Shown: positions 7,696 through 16,950 of the stretch, one piece after another | Position numbering within the stretch: position 1 is the stretch's first letter | Layout: the number at the start of each line of letters is the position of its first letter | Origin: Streptomyces sp. CB01881 | GTDB taxonomy: Bacteria > Actinomycetota > Actinomycetes > Streptomycetales > Streptomycetaceae | Length of the DNA stretch: 64,000 nucleotides | Direction: 5' to 3' | NCBI RefSeq assembly: GCF_002953255.1 | Contig: NZ_CP026498.1 | Span: 6,520,590 to 6,584,589, forward strand | The notes under the pieces: model-generated | Told to the model about the DNA's origin: nothing | The model's input: only the letters and a program-made list of their open reading frames with translations | Database searches by the model: none | Made by a program: the position numbers and the translations under genes

Positions 7696-8727
7696 ATGGT
7701 CTTTCCGGACATCCTTCCATCACTTTCAGGCCGTCTCGACGAGACCGCGGCGAGGGTGTTCACCTGGGCCGTCAGGCACGGCCGGCTGGACGAACGGGCG
7801 GCCGACGAGCTCGGCCTGACCCCCGAGCAGCTGGAACGGGCGACCGACGACCTCTCCGCACTCCACCTGCTACGCCCCGCCCCCGACGGCTCCTCGGCGC
7901 TGATCGCCACCAACCCCGAGCTCGCCGCCGCCGAACTGATCGGCCCCATCAACGCCGTCCTGCAGGCACGCCAGCAGCAGGCCGCCCAGGTGCGGACCGA
8001 ACTGCTCGGACTGGTGCCCTTCTATTACGAGATGCGGCGCGAGCGCAGCAGCGCCGAGGCGATCGACGTGATGGAGAACCCCGACGACGTCCGCGCCATG
8101 TTCCAGGAGCTGGCCGCGAACTGCCGTACGGAGGTGTTCAGCGCCCACCCGGGCATCGGCTCCACCGAGGGCATGACGGACGCGCTCGCCCGCAACCTCG
8201 AACTGCTCGAACGCGGCGTGCGGATGCGGGCGCTGTACCAGCACACCGTCCGCGTCAACCCGGCCATGCAGAGCTACGCCAGCCAACTCACCGCCTCCGG
8301 CTGCGAGTTGCGCACCGACAACGAGATCGTCGACCGGGTCGTCATCGTGGACCGCGAGGTGGCGTTCATCCCCCGGACGGGGATCGGCGCGCCCGCCGGC
8401 GCCGTCATGGTGCGCGAGCCCGCCCTCGTCGACTACATCTACCGTTCGCTGGAACAGTGCTGGGGCCGGGCCATGCCGTTCGACCAGGAGGAGACCCGCA
8501 GCGTGGTCGCGGGCTACGGCGAGGCCGGCGCGGCGATCAAGCGCTCCATCGCCCGGATGCTCGCCGAGGGCAGCACCGACGAGCAGGCCGCCCGGCGCCT
8601 GGGCATGTCCGTCCGCACCTGCCGCCGGCACATCGCCGAGCTCATGGACAGCCTGGGCGCGGACAGCCGCTTCCAGGCCGGCGTCCTCGCCGAACGGGCG
8701 GGCGTCGTCACCGCGTCGGCCGCCTGA
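7696..8727 (+). CDS. LuxR-type HTH regulator with TrmB/PLD-like sensory region
   Basis: This 343-residue regulator has an N-terminal winged-helix-like segment (residues 15-60, FTWAVRHGRLDERAADELGLTPEQLERATDDL), a middle region resembling the TrmB/phospholipase-D-like effector domain (VFSAHPGIG near residue 150), and a C-terminal LuxR HTH (STDEQAARRLGMSVRTCRRHIAELMDSLGADSRFQAGVLA, residues 292-330). There is no response-regulator receiver domain. Such regulators are common next to actinobacterial RiPP and other secondary-metabolite clusters. Being divergent from the thiopeptide-like operon, it is the best candidate for its pathway regulator. Confidence 0.82.
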   Translation: MVFPDILPSLSGRLDETAARVFTWAVRHGRLDERAADELGLTPEQLERATDDLSALHLLRPAPDGSSALIATNPELAAAELIGPINAVLQARQQQAAQVRTELLGLVPFYYEMRRERSSAEAIDVMENPDDVRAMFQELAANCRTEVFSAHPGIGSTEGMTDALARNLELLERGVRMRALYQHTVRVNPAMQSYASQLTASGCELRTDNEIVDRVVIVDREVAFIPRTGIGAPAGAVMVREPALVDYIYRSLEQCWGRAMPFDQEETRSVVAGYGEAGAAIKRSIARMLAEGSTDEQAARRLGMSVRTCRRHIAELMDSLGADSRFQAGVLAERAGVVTASAA

Positions 8728-8854
8728 GCGGACCGCCGTCCGCCGCCCGGGACCGCGGCACCGGCCCCCGGGCCGCCCCGGGCCGGACCGCCGCACCGGC
8801 CCGGCCCGGCCCGACGGCCGGGGCTCCCGGCCGTGACCAGGGCCACGGCCCCCG

Positions 8855-9676
8855 TCACAGCAGCGCGTAGAGGGCCGAGGCGTCGTCGTGCGCCTTGCCG
8901 CGCGGCCAGCGCTCGCATGCGGTGTCCGTCCGCTCGACCGCCCGCACCTGGGCGATCAGCTCGCCCGGGCCCGACTCGGCGAGCAGCCGCAGCGCGTCGG
9001 CCCAGCTGCCCAGGCCGAAGCGCTCGGTGTAGCGCGAGGCGCCGTCGGTCAGCGCGGCCACCGCGTGCAGCCGCTCCGCGTCGACGAAGCCGGTCTCGGC
9101 GTACCGGGCCGCCTTCGGACTGGCGGCCGCGATCCACGGGCCGTTGCCGGTGTTCCGGGCGGCGCGGACGGCCAGCACGTACTCCAGGTGCAGCGCGGCG
9201 CGCTCGGCCGAGCCGGGCACCGTCGACCAGACCTGCCGGCGCAGCTCCTCGCCGCCGGGGAAGCGCTGGTTGTCGCCGATGACCTTCGGCGGGCCGTCCT
9301 TGAACTGGAGCACCAGCAGCGAGTCCCCGAGCACCAGGTACTCCAGCGCGGCGCCGTGCCGGCGGGCCGCCACCACCATGGCGGCCGGCGTGTTGGGGTG
9401 GCCGAGGTCGCAGCGGCCGCCGTGCAGCGCGGCGGTCTCCGCGATGGCGTCGGCCAGGCACTCCCCGATCGACCGGTCCGCGCGGTCGGTGAGTCTGGCC
9501 AGCAGGTGCACCCCCAACCGCCGCACGTACCAGGGGGTGCCGTGGCGGCACCCGGACTCCAGGCCGGTCGGCGAGCTCGAACCGTCGAGCAGTACGAGCG
9601 CCTCCGGCGAGGCCGCCGCGAAGTCCTCGCTCTCGCGGTCCGGCCGCCGTGCTTCCCCTGCGAGCTGTACCTGCAT
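8855..9676 (-). CDS. PP2C-like protein phosphatase family protein
   Basis: The 273-residue protein shows degenerate PP2C-family motifs in order: LLDGSSSP near residue 30 (metal-binding Asp), TPAAMVVAARRHGAALEYLVLGDS near residues 98-121, LTDGASRY near residue 215, and a C-terminal HDDASALYALL. It would dephosphorylate Ser/Thr phosphoproteins if active, but the motifs are shortened. The ATG at 9676 was chosen because upstream in-frame residues are Arg-rich and non-coding in character. It converges with the LuxR-type gene. Confidence 0.65.
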   Translation of the reverse strand: MQVQLAGEARRPDRESEDFAAASPEALVLLDGSSSPTGLESGCRHGTPWYVRRLGVHLLARLTDRADRSIGECLADAIAETAALHGGRCDLGHPNTPAAMVVAARRHGAALEYLVLGDSLLVLQFKDGPPKVIGDNQRFPGGEELRRQVWSTVPGSAERAALHLEYVLAVRAARNTGNGPWIAAASPKAARYAETGFVDAERLHAVAALTDGASRYTERFGLGSWADALRLLAESGPGELIAQVRAVERTDTACERWPRGKAHDDASALYALL

Positions 9677-9887
9677 CCCGACAGTGTGGCCGCCGGGCGG
9701 GGCGCAGGCCCAGACCCGTGCACGCGGCACGCGGATCCGTCCCGGTGGCAGTGGGGGAAATTCGGCCATACCGTCGGATACCGAGTGGACAATTCGGCCA
9801 ATCAGGGCCTGTCGGGTTTGGGATCTCCTTCGAGGGGCCCGGCCCTCCGGGGCTGACGGGCCTCCCCGGACTGGCGAGGAGCGAGAA

Positions 9888-10001
9888 ATGGTCTGGCAGT
9901 TCTTCGTGCTACTGGCCGCCTCGATCGGCTTCCCGATCGCCGCACTGCTCTTCCTGATCGGCGGACCCCGCTTCCCCGACGAGCAGCCCGACCGTCGCTG
10001 A
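9888..10001 (+). CDS. 37-residue single-span membrane peptide
   Basis: A short gene with a strong GAGGAG ribosome site 5 nt before its ATG and G/C-rich third codon positions. The peptide is one hydrophobic helix (residues 3-25, WQFFVLLAASIGFPIAALLF) followed by a short polar tail, GGPRFPDEQPDRR. It diverges from the PP2C-like gene. Function unknown. Confidence 0.6.
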   Translation: MVWQFFVLLAASIGFPIAALLFLIGGPRFPDEQPDRR

Positions 10002-10071
10002 GCCCGGCCCCTGCGGCCCGACTCCTGCGGCCCGTCGCCGGACTCCCGCCCCCGAAGGCCCGGCAACGCCC

Positions 10072-10698
10072 CTACCGGACGGGCGGGGCCCAGCCGGGGT
10101 CGCGGCCGAGAAGCGCCAGCACGCGGTCGAACGACCCCGCCCCGCGGGGCCACTGACGAGGCTTCCGGAAGGCGGCCCCCGGCACCCGGTCCTCGGGCGC
10201 GGCCGGCACCAGCACGGCCGCCGAGAGCAGGGCGGACGCCAGCCACTCGTCGGCGTCCACCGCCCCGGCGACCTCCTTCGGCGTGCCCAGGGCGGCCGCG
10301 ACGTCCCAGGCGTGCACCAGGGTGTCCAGCAGGTGGAAGCCGACGGCCTGGCGCAGCGGGAAGGCGGCGCCGTCGCGGATCTCCGGCAGCCAGAGTCCGT
10401 GCCCGGCGCGCGGCGCGGCGTGCGCCTCGGCGAAGGCCGCCGTCAGCTCCCCGGCCGAGAGCCGGAACGCGCCCGCCGGATCACCGTCGACCGGGACGTC
10501 CCGCCAGAGCGCCGGGTCGGGCCCGGCGCCCCGGGCGGCCGCGGCGAAGCCCCGGTGCTGGCCGACCACGTGCTCCAGCAGCCGGCGGAGCGTCCAGCCG
10601 GCGCAGGGCGTCGCCAGCACCAACTGCTCGGGCTGGACGGTGGCCACCACCTTGCCGGCCAACTCCAGCGACCTGGTGTGCAGTTCGAGCAGGATCAT
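10072..10698 (-). CDS. DinB/TIGR03086-type mycothiol-dependent family protein
   Basis: This 208-residue protein matches the actinobacterial maleylpyruvate isomerase-like/DinB superfamily. It has an N-terminal four-helix bundle with WTLRRLLEHVVGQHRGFA (metal-binding His candidate near residue 47) and a later HLLDTLVHAWDVAAALG helix supplying further histidines. Members are often called TIGR03086 proteins and may use mycothiol; the substrate is unknown. Its ATG overlaps the stop of the upstream hydrolase gene by 4 bp, so the two are co-expressed. Confidence 0.8.
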   Translation of the reverse strand: MILLELHTRSLELAGKVVATVQPEQLVLATPCAGWTLRRLLEHVVGQHRGFAAAARGAGPDPALWRDVPVDGDPAGAFRLSAGELTAAFAEAHAAPRAGHGLWLPEIRDGAAFPLRQAVGFHLLDTLVHAWDVAAALGTPKEVAGAVDADEWLASALLSAAVLVPAAPEDRVPGAAFRKPRQWPRGAGSFDRVLALLGRDPGWAPPVR

Positions 10699-11597
10699 GC
10701 CGCGCCGACCTCCCGTCCGGCCGCCTGCGCGGTCTCCCCGCCGGCGGGGGGAGCGGCCGCCAGGAAGCCGACGGCGTTGTCCACGACGGTGGGCTCGGTG
10801 AGGATCCGGCGGTGGCCGAGGCCCCGGGTGACGATCAGGTCGAGCCGGTCCCCGTACGCGGCCTTGAGCCGGTGGGCGTGGGCGAGGGGGACCACGTCGT
10901 CGTCCTCGTCGTGCGCGACCAGGATCGGCAGGCCGAGCTCCTCGGGCCTGCGGGCGGCGTCGAAGTACGCGCCGACGTCGGCGACGCCGGGGAACATCTC
11001 GTGGTTCATCAGCCACCGCAGCCGCCGCTCGACCACGGCGTTCAGCCCGGCCCGGGCGCAGAAGGCGGCCGGCATGAAGGAGACCTCGCCGACCCCGGCG
11101 AGGGCCACCAGCCGCCCGGCCCGCAGGCCGCCGCGCAGGGCGAGGAAGGCGGCGTTGACGCCGAGCGAGTGCGCGACCAGCGCCTCGAAGTCGCCGTAGC
11201 GCTCCTGGAGCCGGACGGCGATGTCACGGTGGTCGAGCACGGTGGAGGTGCGGCCGCCGGAGTCGCCGTGCCCGGGGGCGTCGTAGGCGACCGGGCTCAG
11301 TCCGAGCGCCCGGAGCCGGGGGACGAAGTCCGCGAACCGCGAGGCGCGGGACTGCCACCCGTGCAGCAGCAGGACGGGCCGGGTGCCGTCGCCCCAGCGG
11401 TAGACCACCACGCGCTCGCCGTGGTGGGACAGCTCCTCGGTGACGGCGCTCCGGTGGACCTCGCGCTCGCGGATGCGCACCCGGCCGCGCCCGACGGGGT
11501 GGCGGAACAGCCGGAACGCGGCCCGGCCGGCCAGGCCGGGGGCGATCAGCGAGGTGGCGTTGAGGGTGGTGCGGATCAGTGTGACGGCCGGGTCCAT
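10695..11597 (-). CDS. Alpha/beta hydrolase
   Basis: A 300-residue alpha/beta hydrolase: oxyanion-loop LLLHGWQSRASRF near residues 75-87, nucleophile elbow AHSLGVN near residues 142-148 (S144), a probable acid in HDEDDDVVPL near residue 235, and catalytic His in GLGHRRIL near residue 262. An N-terminal hydrophobic helix precedes the core. It is coupled to the DinB-type gene and lies downstream of a TetR gene that may control it. The substrate cannot be told. Confidence 0.87.
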   Translation of the reverse strand: MDPAVTLIRTTLNATSLIAPGLAGRAAFRLFRHPVGRGRVRIREREVHRSAVTEELSHHGERVVVYRWGDGTRPVLLLHGWQSRASRFADFVPRLRALGLSPVAYDAPGHGDSGGRTSTVLDHRDIAVRLQERYGDFEALVAHSLGVNAAFLALRGGLRAGRLVALAGVGEVSFMPAAFCARAGLNAVVERRLRWLMNHEMFPGVADVGAYFDAARRPEELGLPILVAHDEDDDVVPLAHAHRLKAAYGDRLDLIVTRGLGHRRILTEPTVVDNAVGFLAAAPPAGGETAQAAGREVGAA

Positions 11598-11710
11598 CGG
11601 GTCTCCCTGTCGGTGCTGACGGGTCTGCCTGGGTGCGGGGGCCGAACTCGGGGAGATATTAGCACGACCGTTCGTGCAGTTTTATGGGCGCAGACCTGCG
11701 TCTCCTCCGC

Positions 11711-11745
11711 CCGGGCGTACCGGGCGTACCGGGCGTACCGGGCGT
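11711..11745. repeat. Four tandem 9-bp repeats after the TetR gene
   Basis: The unit CCGGGCGTA occurs three times exactly and a fourth time with a changed last base, ending on the TetR stop codon. It lies between the TetR gene and the hydrolase it precedes. Confidence 0.85.
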
Positions 11746-12434
11746 CAGACCAGCTCGGAGGCCCCCGGGTCGGTCGCCTCGGCCCGCAGCAGGCGCAGCA
11801 CCGCGCGCCCGGCCCGGTCGTACGGGGTCTCCTCGTCGAACAGCAGCGCCTGCGAGTTGGCCGCCTCCATCACCGCGACCAGCGCGAAGACGAGGTCCTC
11901 CAGGTCGGCGTCGGCCCGCAGCCCGCCCGTCGCCCTGGCCTGCGCCAGCGTGTCGAGCAGCAGCTCGTGCCACTCCCGCGCGCAGCCGGCCAGCGCGTCG
12001 CGCAGCGGGCCGGGGCGGGCGTCGAACTCGGCGGTCACCTCGAAGAAGAAGCAGCCGCCCTCGAAGACCCGGACCCGCGAGTACGCGAGCCAGCTCTCGC
12101 AGAGCGCCCGGGCCCGGCCGAGGCCCGGGGCCACGCCCTGCACGGGAGCGACCACCGCGTCCGAGAAGATTCGCCGGGCGGCCCGGACGGTCGCCAGCTG
12201 GAGCTCCTCCTTGGAGCCGAAACCGGCGAACACCCCGCTCTTGCTCAGCCCGAGGTCGGTGGCCAGCCGGCCGATCGACAGCGCGTCCAGGCCTTCGACG
12301 GAGGCGATCTCGACGGCCCGCGACAGCACCGCCCGGCGGGTCTCCTCGCCGCGCACGACCCGCCCGTCGGCGCGTCCGTCGGCGCGGACGGCCGTGCGTC
12401 CCTCGGTGCGTCCGTCCTTGACCGAACCGCTCAC
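11745..12434 (-). CDS. TetR-family transcriptional regulator
   Basis: A 229-residue TetR regulator. The HTH is at residues 30-75 (RRAVLSRAVEIASVEGLDALSIGRLATDLGLSKSGVFAGFGSKEELQLATV), followed by an all-helical ligand domain resembling the TetR_C_16/YbjK-like type (EGGCFFFEVTAEFDARPGPLRDAL). A GTG start was chosen at 12434 with a GAGGTGG ribosome site. The first 28 residues are an Arg/Gly/Thr/Asp low-complexity arm (RTEGRTAVRADGRADGR) that adds positive charge before the HTH. It is transcribed toward the hydrolase/DinB pair. Confidence 0.85.
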   Translation of the reverse strand: MSGSVKDGRTEGRTAVRADGRADGRVVRGEETRRAVLSRAVEIASVEGLDALSIGRLATDLGLSKSGVFAGFGSKEELQLATVRAARRIFSDAVVAPVQGVAPGLGRARALCESWLAYSRVRVFEGGCFFFEVTAEFDARPGPLRDALAGCAREWHELLLDTLAQARATGGLRADADLEDLVFALVAVMEAANSQALLFDEETPYDRAGRAVLRLLRAEATDPGASELV

Positions 12435-12556
12435 GGTCCACCTCAGCTGTCCGTCGTGGCGGGAGCGCCGCCGGGCGGCCCACAGTCGTGAGCCGCCCGG
12501 TGCGCCTGCGTCCAGCCAGGGTATAGCGGTCGCCACTCCCACCCGCCCGCCCGGCG

Positions 12557-15088
12557 TCACCCGGCCGGGACGGCGAGGGCGGGTGCCCGCAGGGCCTGCC
12601 TCGCCGGCAGGGTGGTGGCGGCCAGGGCCAGCACCGCGGCCAGCGCGAGCACCCCGGCGTATCCGGTCCAGCCCCAGGCCACCCCGGCCGCGCCCGTCAT
12701 GCCGAGACTGAAGGCGGTGAGCACCGCGAAGGCGATCGCCGAGCCGACGGTGACACCGGTGACCACCACCGCGGCCGACTCCAACCGCAGCATTCCGAGG
12801 ACCTGGCGGCGGGTGGTGCCGGTCAGCCGGAGCAGGGCGAACTCCCGGCGGCGGTCCGCGGTGGCCATGGCCAGGGTGTTCACGACCGAGATCGCGGTGA
12901 AGCCGAGCACCAGGGCCATCCCGAGGTAGTTGGCCTCGGCGCCGTTCTGCCGGGCCTCGGCCGCGATCTCCCCGGCCTGCGCCCGGTCGAGCACCCGCAC
13001 CCCGGGGAAGCCGGCCACCGCCGCGGTCAGCCGCTCCCGGGTGACCCGGCCGTCGCCGGCCACCAGGACGGCCGCGGCGAGCGGGTTGTCGACGTGCCGG
13101 GCCAGCAGGGCGTGCGAGAGCGTGAGGTCGCCGAAGCCGAGGCCGCGGGCGTAGACGGCCCGGACGGTCAGGGTGGCGGGGGTGCCGTCGCCGAGGACCA
13201 GCCGGACGGTGGAGCCGGGGCGGACCCCGAGGGCGCCGGCCGCCGTCTCGCTGACCGCGAGGTCGCCGTCGCCGAAGTCCGCCAGCGTGCCCGCCGTGAC
13301 GCCCGGGTCCCAGCTCGCCGCCAGTCCCCCGGTGGTCATGCCCTGCACGGTGTACTTCTCCAGGTCGATCCGGGCCGAGCTGCGGAGCACCTCGGTCGCC
13401 GCGGTGACGCCGGGGAGCTCCCGGACGGCCTGCGCCGCCCGGCCGGGCACCCCCGGCGCGCTCGCGGCCAGCGTCCACGGGGCCCGGACGCCGTCCTCGG
13501 CCTGCCGGGCGGCCGCTCCCCCGAGGGTGGACTCGGTGAACAGCACCGTGCAGACCATCGCGGTCAGCAGGGCCAGCGGCGCGGCGGCGGCGCCGAGCCG
13601 GCGGGACTCGGCCCGCAGGTTGGCGGCGGCCAGGTGGCCGCTCACCGGGAAGATCCGCAGCACCCCGCCGAGGACGGCGGACGCGCCCCGGGCCAGCACC
13701 GGGCCGAGCAGCGAGACCGCGACGGCCAGCACCACCACGGCGGCGAAGGTCACCGGGGTGGCCGCCTTCTCGGTGTCCAGCGCGGCGAGGACGGCGACCA
13801 GGACGATGCCGCCGGCCAGCACCACCACGCCCGCCACCGCCCGCGCCCACCCGGCGCCCGGCACCTCGACCGCGGCCTCGGACAGCGCCTGGCCGGGGCG
13901 GATCCGGGACGTCCGGCGGGCCGAGATCCGGGCGGCGGCCCAGCCGGCCAGCACGGTCGCGGGCACCGCGGCGAACACCGGGAAGACGCTGAGCGTGTGG
14001 TGCAGGGTCTCCGGCACCGCGCCGAGGCCGACGAAGCCGTCGTACAGCCACCCGCCGGCCGGCAGCCCGGCCAGCGAGCCGAGCACGCCGGCGGCCAGAC
14101 CCAGCAGCAGCGCCTCGCCGCCGATCATCTTCCGCACCTGCCCGGGTGTCGCCGCCACCGCGCGGAGCAGGGCGATCTCCCGGCCCCGCTGCTGGATCAT
14201 CAGGGCGAAGGTCCCGCTGACCACGAGGACGGCCACCAGCAGCGCGGTGCCGCCGATCGCGGCGCCCATGCTGACCAGCTTCACCCGGGCACCGGCGGCG
14301 TCCGGGAACTCCGCCTGCCCGCGGTCGGCGCCGCGGTGGACGACGGCGTTGCCGCCGGCCAGCGCCGGGGCGAGGTCGCGGGCGAGCTTCGCCGGGTCGG
14401 TGCCGGGCGCCGGCAGGACGGCGATCGCGGCGGCTCGGCCGGGCCGGTCGGCCAGCCTCCCGGCCTCGGCCGGGCTGAAGAACAACGCGCTCTGACTGGT
14501 CAGTCCGCCGCCCCGGGCGGCGGCGATGCCGGAGATCCGGTAGGCGGCCGGCGTCTGCGTGGAGCGGACGGTCAGCCGGTCGCCGACGTGCAGTCCGGCC
14601 CGGGCGGCGAGGCCCGCGTCGACCACCAGCTCGTCGTCGGCGCCCGGCGCCCGGCCCTCGGTGAGGGTGAACGGGGTCAGCTCGGCGGAGGCCCAGGAGT
14701 GCCCGTACCCGGGGAGCCGGTCGACGGCCACCGGCTGGGCGGGGAAGGTGAGTTCGGGAACGACGGCGCGGACGCCCGGCACGGCGGCGATCCGGTCGGC
14801 CAGGGCGGCGGGCAACCAGGCCCGCTCGGCGAGCGGCTTGGCCTTCTCCTTGGCCTTGGTCTTCCCGTTGCCCTTGTCCTTGACGACCGTCTGGTGCACC
14901 TGCTGGTCACCGGCCACCACGAGGGGGGCGCCCGCGTACCGCTCGGTGCGGATCTCGCCGCGCAGGCCGGTCTCCAGCAGGGTGCCGCAGGCGGTGACGG
15001 TCAGGGCCGCGAAGAACAACGCGCAGAAGGCGCCCACGAAGCTCGACCGGCGGGCGTTCAGGCTCTGGAGTGCGTAGGAGAGCAGCAT
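12557..15088 (-). CDS. FtsX/MacB-type ABC transporter permease (no adjacent ATPase)
   Basis: An 843-residue permease with an N-terminal membrane helix (residues 17-39), a large extracytoplasmic MacB_PCD-like domain, a first FtsX domain (GTALLVAVLVVSGTFALMIQQRGREIALLRAVAATPGQVRKMIGGEALLLGLAAGVLGS), a central membrane block, a second periplasmic domain and a second C-terminal FtsX domain (EFALLRLTGTTRRQVLGMLRLE). A Lys-rich tract sits at residues 70-84 of the extracytoplasmic domain. Family members export lipoproteins, peptides or drugs, or regulate hydrolases, with a LolD-like ATPase normally encoded next door; none is found within several kb. The ATG at 15088 gives a membrane-start N-terminus. 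Confidence 0.87.
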   Translation of the reverse strand: MLLSYALQSLNARRSSFVGAFCALFFAALTVTACGTLLETGLRGEIRTERYAGAPLVVAGDQQVHQTVVKDKGNGKTKAKEKAKPLAERAWLPAALADRIAAVPGVRAVVPELTFPAQPVAVDRLPGYGHSWASAELTPFTLTEGRAPGADDELVVDAGLAARAGLHVGDRLTVRSTQTPAAYRISGIAAARGGGLTSQSALFFSPAEAGRLADRPGRAAAIAVLPAPGTDPAKLARDLAPALAGGNAVVHRGADRGQAEFPDAAGARVKLVSMGAAIGGTALLVAVLVVSGTFALMIQQRGREIALLRAVAATPGQVRKMIGGEALLLGLAAGVLGSLAGLPAGGWLYDGFVGLGAVPETLHHTLSVFPVFAAVPATVLAGWAAARISARRTSRIRPGQALSEAAVEVPGAGWARAVAGVVVLAGGIVLVAVLAALDTEKAATPVTFAAVVVLAVAVSLLGPVLARGASAVLGGVLRIFPVSGHLAAANLRAESRRLGAAAAPLALLTAMVCTVLFTESTLGGAAARQAEDGVRAPWTLAASAPGVPGRAAQAVRELPGVTAATEVLRSSARIDLEKYTVQGMTTGGLAASWDPGVTAGTLADFGDGDLAVSETAAGALGVRPGSTVRLVLGDGTPATLTVRAVYARGLGFGDLTLSHALLARHVDNPLAAAVLVAGDGRVTRERLTAAVAGFPGVRVLDRAQAGEIAAEARQNGAEANYLGMALVLGFTAISVVNTLAMATADRRREFALLRLTGTTRRQVLGMLRLESAAVVVTGVTVGSAIAFAVLTAFSLGMTGAAGVAWGWTGYAGVLALAAVLALAATTLPARQALRAPALAVPAG

Positions 15089-15247
15089 CAGGCCCGCACC
15101 CCCGGGCGCATCGGGGCGCGGCCCGCCCGGCGGGAACGGCACTGCGGACTGGGGTGACGGAGCGGCGTCGGCATGGCCCCACCCTCCCGCGCGGCAGGGC
15201 GCGGACGCAGTGCGGCGGTCCGGCGGATCCGGGCGGGGGTTAACCCC

Positions 15248-16582
15248 CTACTCGCCCCGGCGGTGCGCCCCCAACTCCGCTTCCAGCACGGCCGACTGCG
15301 CCAGCAGCCGCTCGTCGGCGCCGGCCGGGGCGACCACCTGGAGGCCCAGCGGCAGGCCGTCCGCCGCCGGTCCGGCCGGCAGGCTGAGCGCCGGCAGCCC
15401 GGCGAAGCTCCACGGCAGCGACATGGCCGCGTCACCGGTGGTCCCCAGCCCGGCCGGGGCCGGCCCGGTCGCCGCGGGCGTCAGGACGAGGTCCGCCCCC
15501 GAGGCCGCCCAGGCCTCGGCGAGCAGGCCGCACAGGTGCTCGCGGGCGTGCAGCGCCGCCTCGTAGTCCTCCGGCTGGACGGACTGGCCGTGCCGGATCC
15601 CGGCCGCCGTCTCCGCCCGGTAGAGACCGCCGAAGCGGACGAACCAGTCGGCGTGGGTACGGGCCAGCTCGAAGCGGTTGATCGTCCGCAGCAGGCCCAA
15701 CAGCTCCGCGAGGTCGGCCGGAAGATCGACCCGACGGACCGTCAGTCCTGCTGCGGCCAGGTGCTCCAGCTGCTCCTCGAAGGCCTTCCGCGCCTGCGGA
15801 CCGGCCTGCTCCAGACAGGGGCCGGCCGGCACCCCGAGGACGGGTGGCGCGGCGGCCCCTGCCGCCCGGGCCTCCTCGGCGCGCCAGTCGTCGCAGAGCA
15901 GCGGCGCCGCCAGCGCGGCGCCCGCGAGGTCCGCGGTGAACAGGCCCGGGGTGTCGAAGGTCGGCGAGTGCGGGATCACCCCGTCCATCGGGATCCGCCC
16001 GTGCGTCGGACGGAAGCCCACCACCCCGCAGTAGGCGGCGGGCCGGATCACCGAGCCGCCGGTCTGGATGCCGATCGCCAGCGGCACCAGCCCGGCCGCG
16101 ACCGCCGCCGCCGACCCGCTGCTGGAACCGCCCGGGGTGTGTCCGGGGTGGTGCGGGTTGCGGGTCGGGCCGGGGGCGGTGCCCGCGAACTCGGCGGTCA
16201 CCGTCTTGCCCGCGACCAGCACGCCCGCCGCCCGCAGCCGGTCCACCACGGCGGCCTGCGGCCCGGCCAGCACACCGGGCGGCAGGGCGGAGCCGGCGTG
16301 CGTCGGCAGGCCGTCCACGTGCACGATGTCCTTGATCCCGACCGCCACCCCGTACAGCGGCGGCGCGGTGGCCGGGTCGGGGTGGCGCGCGGCCAGCGCG
16401 CGCGCCTCGGCGTGCAGCCGCCCGGGCCGTCCGGGCTCGGGCACGAACGCGTGGAGCAGCGGGTCCACCTGCTCGATCCGGGTGCAGAGCCGGTCGACGT
16501 GGACGGACAGGCCGGGATCGCCGGCCCGCAGCCCGGCGGCCTCGCGGGCCAACGACCTTGGCCGGACCAGGGATTCGTCCAT
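15248..16582 (-). CDS. Amidase signature family enzyme
   Basis: The 444-residue protein has the amidase-signature Ser-cisSer-Lys triad context: VAVGIKDIVHV (Lys near residue 82), HTPGGSSSGSAAAVAAG near residues 150-166, and GIQTGGSVIRPAAYCGVVGFRPT near residues 172-194 with the nucleophile Ser in GGSV. Length and layout are normal for the family. These enzymes hydrolyse amides (amino-acid amides, aryl amides, allophanate-like substrates); the substrate is unknown. Its stop is 160 bp from the FtsX gene start. Confidence 0.9.
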   Translation of the reverse strand: MDESLVRPRSLAREAAGLRAGDPGLSVHVDRLCTRIEQVDPLLHAFVPEPGRPGRLHAEARALAARHPDPATAPPLYGVAVGIKDIVHVDGLPTHAGSALPPGVLAGPQAAVVDRLRAAGVLVAGKTVTAEFAGTAPGPTRNPHHPGHTPGGSSSGSAAAVAAGLVPLAIGIQTGGSVIRPAAYCGVVGFRPTHGRIPMDGVIPHSPTFDTPGLFTADLAGAALAAPLLCDDWRAEEARAAGAAAPPVLGVPAGPCLEQAGPQARKAFEEQLEHLAAAGLTVRRVDLPADLAELLGLLRTINRFELARTHADWFVRFGGLYRAETAAGIRHGQSVQPEDYEAALHAREHLCGLLAEAWAASGADLVLTPAATGPAPAGLGTTGDAAMSLPWSFAGLPALSLPAGPAADGLPLGLQVVAPAGADERLLAQSAVLEAELGAHRRGE

Positions 16583-16632
16583 GCCGACCACAGTAGACCC
16601 GCCGGCGGGTACCGGCACCGACCGTCGCACGC

Positions 16633-16872
16633 CTACGGGTTCCCCTGGTGCTCGCTCCCCAGGTAGGGCGTCTCGCGCAGGTAGTACGCCCCGCAGGTGT
16701 GGCAGCAGAGTTCGGGCGTCTTGCCCCAGTCCACCGGCTCCCGCATCGGCGCACCCTCATCGAGGTCCCGGCCGCACATGGCCACGGCGTCGGAGCCGCG
16801 GACCATGTGCCAGAGCCTCACCCCGGCGGCCGGGCCGCCGTCGCCGTACTCGGCGCGCATCTGGTGCATCAT
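16633..16872 (-). CDS. Small CxxC protein (79 aa)
   Basis: The 79-residue protein has a CCHTCGAYY zinc-knuckle-like motif near residues 56-64 plus a further Cys near residue 33, suggesting a small metal-binding protein. It is rich in charged residues and lacks a signal peptide. An alternative start at the third Met is possible. It lies 50 bp upstream of the amidase on the same strand. Function unknown. Confidence 0.6.
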   Translation of the reverse strand: MMHQMRAEYGDGGPAAGVRLWHMVRGSDAVAMCGRDLDEGAPMREPVDWGKTPELCCHTCGAYYLRETPYLGSEHQGNP

Positions 16873-16950
16873 CTCCCCATCGTCCGGCGGCCGTCCGGCA
16901 CCGGCAACCGGGGAGGGCGCCAGGACCGCGGCCGGACGGCGGCGGCGGGT

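Noticed and set aside
15089..15247. A possible small ABC ATPase partner upstream of the FtsX permease
   Set aside because: Only a 90-codon Arg-rich shadow frame is present; no Walker motifs occur.
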